Positions 58,937 through 64,000 of a stretch of 64,000 nucleotides of DNA are shown in pieces (the stretch's first letter is position 1; each line of letters opens with the position of its first letter). The stretch comes from Hyphodiscus hymeniophilus. Its lineage: Eukaryota; Ascomycota; Leotiomycetes; Helotiales; Hyphodiscaceae. The DNA is taken from assembly GCA_016508695.1 (NCBI GenBank), contig VNKQ01000010.1:682001-746000 (forward strand), in the 5' to 3' direction. The translations under genes were made by a program, and so were the position numbers. Under the pieces are notes generated by a model that made no database searches, was not told the origin of the DNA, and saw nothing but the letters and a program-made list of their open reading frames with translations.

Positions 58937-60667
58937 ATGATCAAGTCAACACAAATCGCTCGGCTGGATGGTGAGGCATTCAAAGTGTTTTGTTAAAGAA
59001 CGTCTCAGCTAAATTTTGATGTTAGGCCTCATGCTTTGCGCTTCTGTCGATGACGAGCAGGTTTGATCTACCCTTCCGTTATCTATCATCCGAGCCTGAC
59101 TGTTCCAGACCGAATCCGCCCTCGCCGAAATCAAGTCGCAAGTTAAAATGATCCTAAGAAGACTAGATCGAAATTCCGAACCTCAAGCAAGTATCGAAAG
59201 TGGGCCATACACCTTACAGTACGTAAAAGATGTTCATAATGTTGTTCGGGCGCGAACATGTTGCAAAAGAGAGACGATCGTAGCGAGAATTATCACAGAG
59301 GAGAAGGAAGAGGTTTCAGTGAAGATTGTTACGGAAATTGACGAAAAGTTTCGTTGAACATACGTTACAGATACTTGGTTGTGGGCAAAGAAGAGTGTCA
59401 CAGTGCTCACGGTCAACGACGACCAGCAGCAGTGGACGATGCGAGAAGTCTCGTTAAGAATAGTATGTCACAGCAAGGTGTTAACGTGACAGTAAATGTT
59501 AGGGTTGGGCATCGTGGCTCAGGTGACTGTGAGTGGGGCAAGAAGTAAATGTAGCAACTTGTGGCCGGTACCCTCCTTGATGTAAAATCCGATCACTGCA
59601 GCAAGATTGCTCGGCTTCTGTGGGATGTTCTAACAAGTGTTATGTGGGAACCCCCGGAAAAATCCCGAGAGAAAACAGGATTTTCGATGCGAGTGACGTC
59701 TGCTAGAAAGAAGCCAATATAGCTCATCCAACTTGAAGACTGTGGAAGAAGTCTCGATTCCATGAACATTGGATCCTGTTATTTAGGCTATGAAAGAGAT
59801 GGGAGGTGGAACTTGACATTTCGCGTCAAGGAGTTTACTTGAGAAAGCGAGAAGTCTTCAGAGCAACAAGTGTTCCAGCTTATATCATAAAGAATGCAAC
59901 CAGTATTCCTATATTGAGATGCACATATGCGTGGGTGACGCCACCAAATAACACAAATGGTATTGCAACCTGATGGAAATGCAGCATTTACTTTGAAGAG
60001 TCTTTTCAATCCCGTGACGCCTCATTGCACAACAGAGTGCCAACAGACAAGCGCACTAAACGTTCTCTCTGAAAGTGTATTCAAAGAGCTTGAGAGCTCT
60101 AAGCAGAGCCAAATTTTCACATGATCACAGTATTAATTATACATCAGCTGTATCTCTTATCTTTAGGCTAAATACATGCTAATACATACTTCTAGCTACC
60201 TCATCTCCGCCGACATAATCTACATCTGCATCAGCGAACGCTCTTATCCCCGCAAGCTGGCATTTACCTACCTCTCCGACCTTTCTGCGGAATTCAGCAC
60301 CACCTACCCACCTCAGCAAGTTCACTCTGCCTCACTTCGTCCCTACGCTTTCATGGAATTCGACACCTTCATCTCCCGTACCAAGGCCACTTACTCCGAT
60401 ACTCGCGCCACGCAAAATCTCGATAAACTCAATGATGAGCTGCGAGACGTCACCAAGGTCATGACCAAGAACATCGAGGATCTGCTCTATCGAGGGGATA
60501 GCTTGGAGAGGATGGGCGAAGTCAGTAGCCGATTGAGAGAAGATAGCAGGAAGTACAAGAAAGCTGCCGTTCGAATCAACTGGGAATTGTTATTGAAGCA
60601 ATATGGACCCATTGGTGGACTGGGACTCTTTATAGTGATCTTCCTTTATTGGAAGTTTTTCTTATGA
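58937..60667 (+). CDS. SEC22: R-SNARE Sec22
   Basis: Vesicle SNARE for ER-Golgi transport. Exons: 58937-58970, 59026-59060, 59109-59218, 60196-60667 (216 aa). The longin domain begins MIKSTQIARLDGLMLCASVD and continues through ESALAEIKSQVKMILRRL to SGPYTLHYLISADIIYI, the last joint crossing the long third intron. SYPRKLAFTYLSDL, PYAFMEFDTFI and the SNARE motif NLDKLNDELRDVTKVMTKN follow, with the zero-layer Arg in LLYRGDSLERM. A C-terminal anchor (GLGLFIVIFLYWKFFL) ends the protein. Introns 1 and 2 are 55 and 48 nt. Intron 3 is 977 nt (GTACGT...TTCTAG), far longer than any other in the window. Confidence 0.95.
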
Positions 60668-61862
60668 AGGATGCACACAGCGGATAACACGAAATTTAAT
60701 GCACCACCACAAAGGCAGAATACGTTCGATCATGTAGGATAAAAGGGATCAGCAGTCATGCGTGGTCTGAGATAGAGAACGGTGAAATGGCTCTCGTCTT
60801 TGTACATTGATTTTGAAAACATGCCATCAATTGTCGTGTCCAGACTTCTTCACGTGACCTCGTCCGTCTGCTCGTCTCTTTGCTTGCCTAGGGCTGGGCT
60901 CTATGTACACCTCACTCGGCAACTGTTTTCGAGCCCTCTCAGACCATTGCTGCGTCTCTATTACCAATTTTTTGTAAGAGTGGCTTGATCTATAAAGTAA
61001 AGATCCGGGTTTTTTGGATTACAAAATTCGGCTTAGCTGCATAATTATCGGCCTTAGGTCAAAGCAGTCCTTCAGCGGTTCGACGTTTTGGGGTGATCCG
61101 GCAATATTTTCAAGTATGCTCCCCAGAGAGTCGCATCACATGGTATACTTCGTCAGTCATGTCGTGAAAGTTGAAAGTTGCCATCCCAAGGACTTAGCAA
61201 CAATCCTCTCCAGTCTGTAATCTATCCCTCATGTACATTTGCTGTAACAGTCATGCCTCTGCTTCCACTGCTCTTTTGAGTGAAGTACAAAACACAGATT
61301 TAGCAATTCTATCAAAGTGTCTAACAAAAGCAGATATTGAGTATCAGAGTTATACTCAAAGGCATTGGTTCCTAAAATATCTGCGAATGAACACGTTACG
61401 AATGAGAAATGCGAGTTTTCCCAAAGATCTTTGCTATGATTGCCATTCAAAACCAAAGTTGTCGGATTTTATTCGTAGAGCGATTGTGCCTCTTAAGTAT
61501 TTTAAGCAGGGGCCAGAGCAGCCTGGGCAGGATGGTAGGACACTTTAGTGTTATTTGGCTTAACGCCTGACCTGGCCTACTAAGTGTTGATTTACTCTTC
61601 GATCAGCTCAGAGGATTGGACATCCAATTTAACGCTGCCGTCGATAAGAGTCTTTGATTGAGAACACAAGTCGCTTGTCCTCCCCCTTTCCCATAAGCTG
61701 GTGATTGGCAGAGCAGCCGAAGACTATTTTAATGCACACGCCCCGCACTACGCTAGATTAAGCACACTATTATTGTTCACCGGGCAGAATTTCATTACAA
61801 TATGTCAGATAGAATCCTCGGGGCAGAACAATGTCTGCCAAGGCAGTACGTCTACCTCAAGG
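60668..61862. other. Intergenic
   Basis: 1.2 kb between SEC22 and PABA synthase on the same strand. Short frames only; nothing recognised. Confidence 0.4.
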
Positions 61863-64000
61863 ATGTCAAAGAAGAAGCCCCTCATTCTCTTCATCGATGC
61901 GTACGATAGCTTCTCCAACAATATCGTCTCTCTACTAGAAACAACACTCGATGCTTCTGTCCGAACTGTCAAAATCGATAATTTCCTCCTTGCCTCCGAC
62001 AAAGCCCTACATGATGAGCTCAGGTATTATACGGCAGTGGTTTGTGGACCGGGGCCTGGTCAACCCGGTCATCAAGAGGACATTGGAATCATGAGGCGCA
62101 TTTGGGAGTTGGATGAGCAGCACATACTGCCTGTACTCGGGATTTGCCTGGGTTTTCAGAGCTTGTGCACGTCATTTGGTGGGAAAGTGGACAAATTGCG
62201 AGGTCCTCAACATGGTATGATCCGAAATATTGCACATGTGGGAGAAAGTTCTGAGGTAGAAGGCTCAATATTCCAAGGAGTTGGCGAGATACGAGCTACA
62301 CTCTACCAAAGTCTTCATGCAGACATAGGGCATAGTTCTATGTCCGAAGATATATTTTTGAAGGAAAAATGGAAGATTTCTAGACAATGTCCGGAGTTGA
62401 TACCATTGGCTTGGGCTGAGTGGGATGGAAAGGCGGAAAACGATTCTGGCATGCGGGACGAAAGGATTCTGCTAGCAGTACGACACAGAATTAAACCTTT
62501 CTGGGCCCTGCAGTATCATCCCGAGTCGATCTGTACAAATGAGGAAAGTCGGAAGGTTATCGAGAACTGGTTCATGGCTGTAGAGGAGTGGAACACTACA
62601 TCTCGCAAATACGATATTGAGCCCCTCCCTCACCAGGACTCCACTGATAAGATTATCGGACAATCCGTCATTCCAAAAAGTCTTCTGGACCAAAATGAGC
62701 TACAGCCGCTCTTGAATTCATGGAAGCCTGGCTTAGTCTCTGAGAAAGAGAAAGCACTCAAGGAAGTCTTGAGTCTCCATTTGAATGAGCTTTACCACTG
62801 CCAAACTATCAAATTACCCGAGGGCTTGTCAGCACCAGATATCCTGGAAATACTACGAGACACAAGGCGAGATCAAATTATTCTGGATTCATCCAACTCC
62901 CATGAAACGGCAGCTCAAGTGAAAGGAAGATACAGCATTATTGCTCTCGACGTTGACGACGGTCTAAGATTCGACTATGTGGCTGGACGGGACCAACTCA
63001 AGTACCAAACCTTCAAAGCCGGCTATACTCCCAGTAGCGGTGGTTACAAGAATCTGTCTCTAGATCCACAACTTTCTGGTGGAATTTGGCCGTTTCTAGC
63101 CCAATTTTTGGAAAAGCGACGCATCTCAGATGGAAACCCAGAGTCACCCTTTTGGGGAGGCTTCATGGGCTATACCTCATACGAGATGGGACTCGAAGCG
63201 ATCGACGTGAAGTCACTCAAACCAGGAAGTGGCCTTGACTTGTGTCTTTCTTGGGTTACTCGCAGTATCGTCCTTGATCACGAGAAGGGTCTGCTTTACA
63301 TACAAGATGTTTCAAATGAGAAGCCAGACGGTTCAGTGCCTGCATGGATTGTGGCAACTGTCAAGAAACTGAGCTCGAAGTTACCTCCTGGGGTTTTTAT
63401 ATCTTGGTGGAAAGGTTTGTACGAAACCACCCAGCGCGGCAGAAGTCTATCGGAATCCTCTTTCCCTTGTGGAGAATTTATTTCCCAAAGGCCACCTCAT
63501 TCATCTGACCCACGATGCTCAAATGAGGAATCTCCAGCACCATTGGCGACTGGGCCGGAGGAAATGACGGACGAAATATTGCTGGCGGACTGTAGCCGCG
63601 TCAATCAATTATTTGCCAACAGACTCGAGCCGGAGAATGGAAGCTCCTCTGCCTCATCTTTAGCATTGTACCAAGATGCCATTTCGACGAGCTCACAGCC
63701 TTCCTCGGAACCCTCCCCTAGATCATCTATGGAGTCTGACTCAGAGCCTCCTTCAATACAGAAGACATCTTCAATCAAGAGCCCATCCACCAGAGAGTAC
63801 GAGAACAAAGTCCGCGTCTGCCAATCCTATATCCGAGGCGGTGATTCCTATGAACTGTGTCTGACAGACCAGAGCACCGTCCGGCGACATCGTTTCGATG
63901 AGACATGGGATGAAAAGACTCAGAGACACTCCGATAGTTCGCCTCATGCGTTCCCATACGTAGCTCATAATGGCTCCGGTTGTGTTGACGGCGATGCGTG
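61863..64000 (+). CDS. PABA: Para-aminobenzoate (PABA/4-amino-4-deoxychorismate) synthase, 3' truncated by window
   Basis: Fused glutamine amidotransferase / chorismate aminating enzyme of folate synthesis, in the cytosol. The frame is open from the ATG at 61863 to the window end (712 codons visible). The start is the first that gives the family N-terminus PLILFIDAYDSFSNNIVSLL. The amidotransferase domain has GPGPGQPGH, the nucleophile Cys95 in GICLGF, and His219-Pro-Glu221 in LQYHPES. The PabB-like part follows with RYSIIALD, GGIWPFLAQFLE and FWGGFMGYTSYEMGLE. A long Ser-rich linker precedes CQSYIRGGDSYELCLTDQ, the start of the chorismate-binding domain, most of which lies outside the window. 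Confidence 0.93.
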   Translation, partial: MSKKKPLILFIDAYDSFSNNIVSLLETTLDASVRTVKIDNFLLASDKALHDELRYYTAVVCGPGPGQPGHQEDIGIMRRIWELDEQHILPVLGICLGFQSLCTSFGGKVDKLRGPQHGMIRNIAHVGESSEVEGSIFQGVGEIRATLYQSLHADIGHSSMSEDIFLKEKWKISRQCPELIPLAWAEWDGKAENDSGMRDERILLAVRHRIKPFWALQYHPESICTNEESRKVIENWFMAVEEWNTTSRKYDIEPLPHQDSTDKIIGQSVIPKSLLDQNELQPLLNSWKPGLVSEKEKALKEVLSLHLNELYHCQTIKLPEGLSAPDILEILRDTRRDQIILDSSNSHETAAQVKGRYSIIALDVDDGLRFDYVAGRDQLKYQTFKAGYTPSSGGYKNLSLDPQLSGGIWPFLAQFLEKRRISDGNPESPFWGGFMGYTSYEMGLEAIDVKSLKPGSGLDLCLSWVTRSIVLDHEKGLLYIQDVSNEKPDGSVPAWIVATVKKLSSKLPPGVFISWWKGLYETTQRGRSLSESSFPCGEFISQRPPHSSDPRCSNEESPAPLATGPEEMTDEILLADCSRVNQLFANRLEPENGSSSASSLALYQDAISTSSQPSSEPSPRSSMESDSEPPSIQKTSSIKSPSTREYENKVRVCQSYIRGGDSYELCLTDQSTVRRHRFDETWDEKTQRHSDSSPHAFPYVAHNGSGCVDGDA

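Noticed and set aside
61802..61912. Upstream ATGs before PABA synthase
   Set aside because: Both are out of frame with the conserved amidotransferase start at 61863 and run into stops or other frames.

Overview
The window is nuclear DNA of a filamentous ascomycete (Pezizomycotina). The evidence is dense genes on both strands with short GT-AG introns (mostly 43-70 nt) carrying CTAAC/CTGAC-type branch sites, plus fungal families: a CTF1/FarA-type Zn2Cys6 regulator, a LaeA-like methyltransferase with a P450, a HET-domain relic, and several 2EXR-domain genes. A Leotiomycete is my best guess, but this is inference. Exon structures were assembled by hand from splice signals, reading phase and family resemblance.

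Layout. 0-4.1 kb: the 5' part of an amino-acid permease (minus), divergent from mitochondrial leucyl-tRNA synthetase. 4.3-4.5 kb: a tRNA-Ile(AAT) gene whose acceptor stem pairs only if a 52-nt GTAAGT...CTAAC...CAG insert is removed. 5.4-8.3 kb: cutinase-transcription-factor-1-beta-like regulator, followed by about 3 kb of repeat-bearing intergenic DNA. 11.3-14.5 kb: zinc alcohol dehydrogenase and a four-span MARVEL-like protein. 15.5-19.3 kb: divergent P450 and LaeA-like methyltransferase. 19.8-24.7 kb: a large disordered/Cys-rich protein, PGA2, and CENP-S/MHF1. 25.5-29.6 kb: HET relic and two hypothetical genes. 31.8-36.5 kb: a polytopic membrane protein and one further hypothetical gene. 37.4-45.9 kb: four 2EXR genes, all on the minus strand, with one C-tail-anchored hypothetical among them. 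47.2-53.5 kb: GPI-type wall protein, DUF952 protein, Elongator subunit ELP5, ER glucosidase I. 53.9-60.7 kb: U4/U6.U5 27-kDa protein, a hypothetical gene, and SEC22 with a 977-nt intron. 61.9 kb to the end: PABA synthase, truncated by the window.

Most genes are ordinary housekeeping functions: tRNA charging, splicing, ER trafficking and glycan trimming, tRNA wobble modification, folate synthesis, kinetochore/DNA repair. The accessory parts are the P450/methyltransferase pair, the 2EXR group and the HET relic. The strongest unusual signal is the tRNA with a spliceosomal-type intron between nucleotides 6 and 7. All four canonical signals are visible (donor, branch site, acceptor, restored pairing), but expression cannot be judged from sequence.
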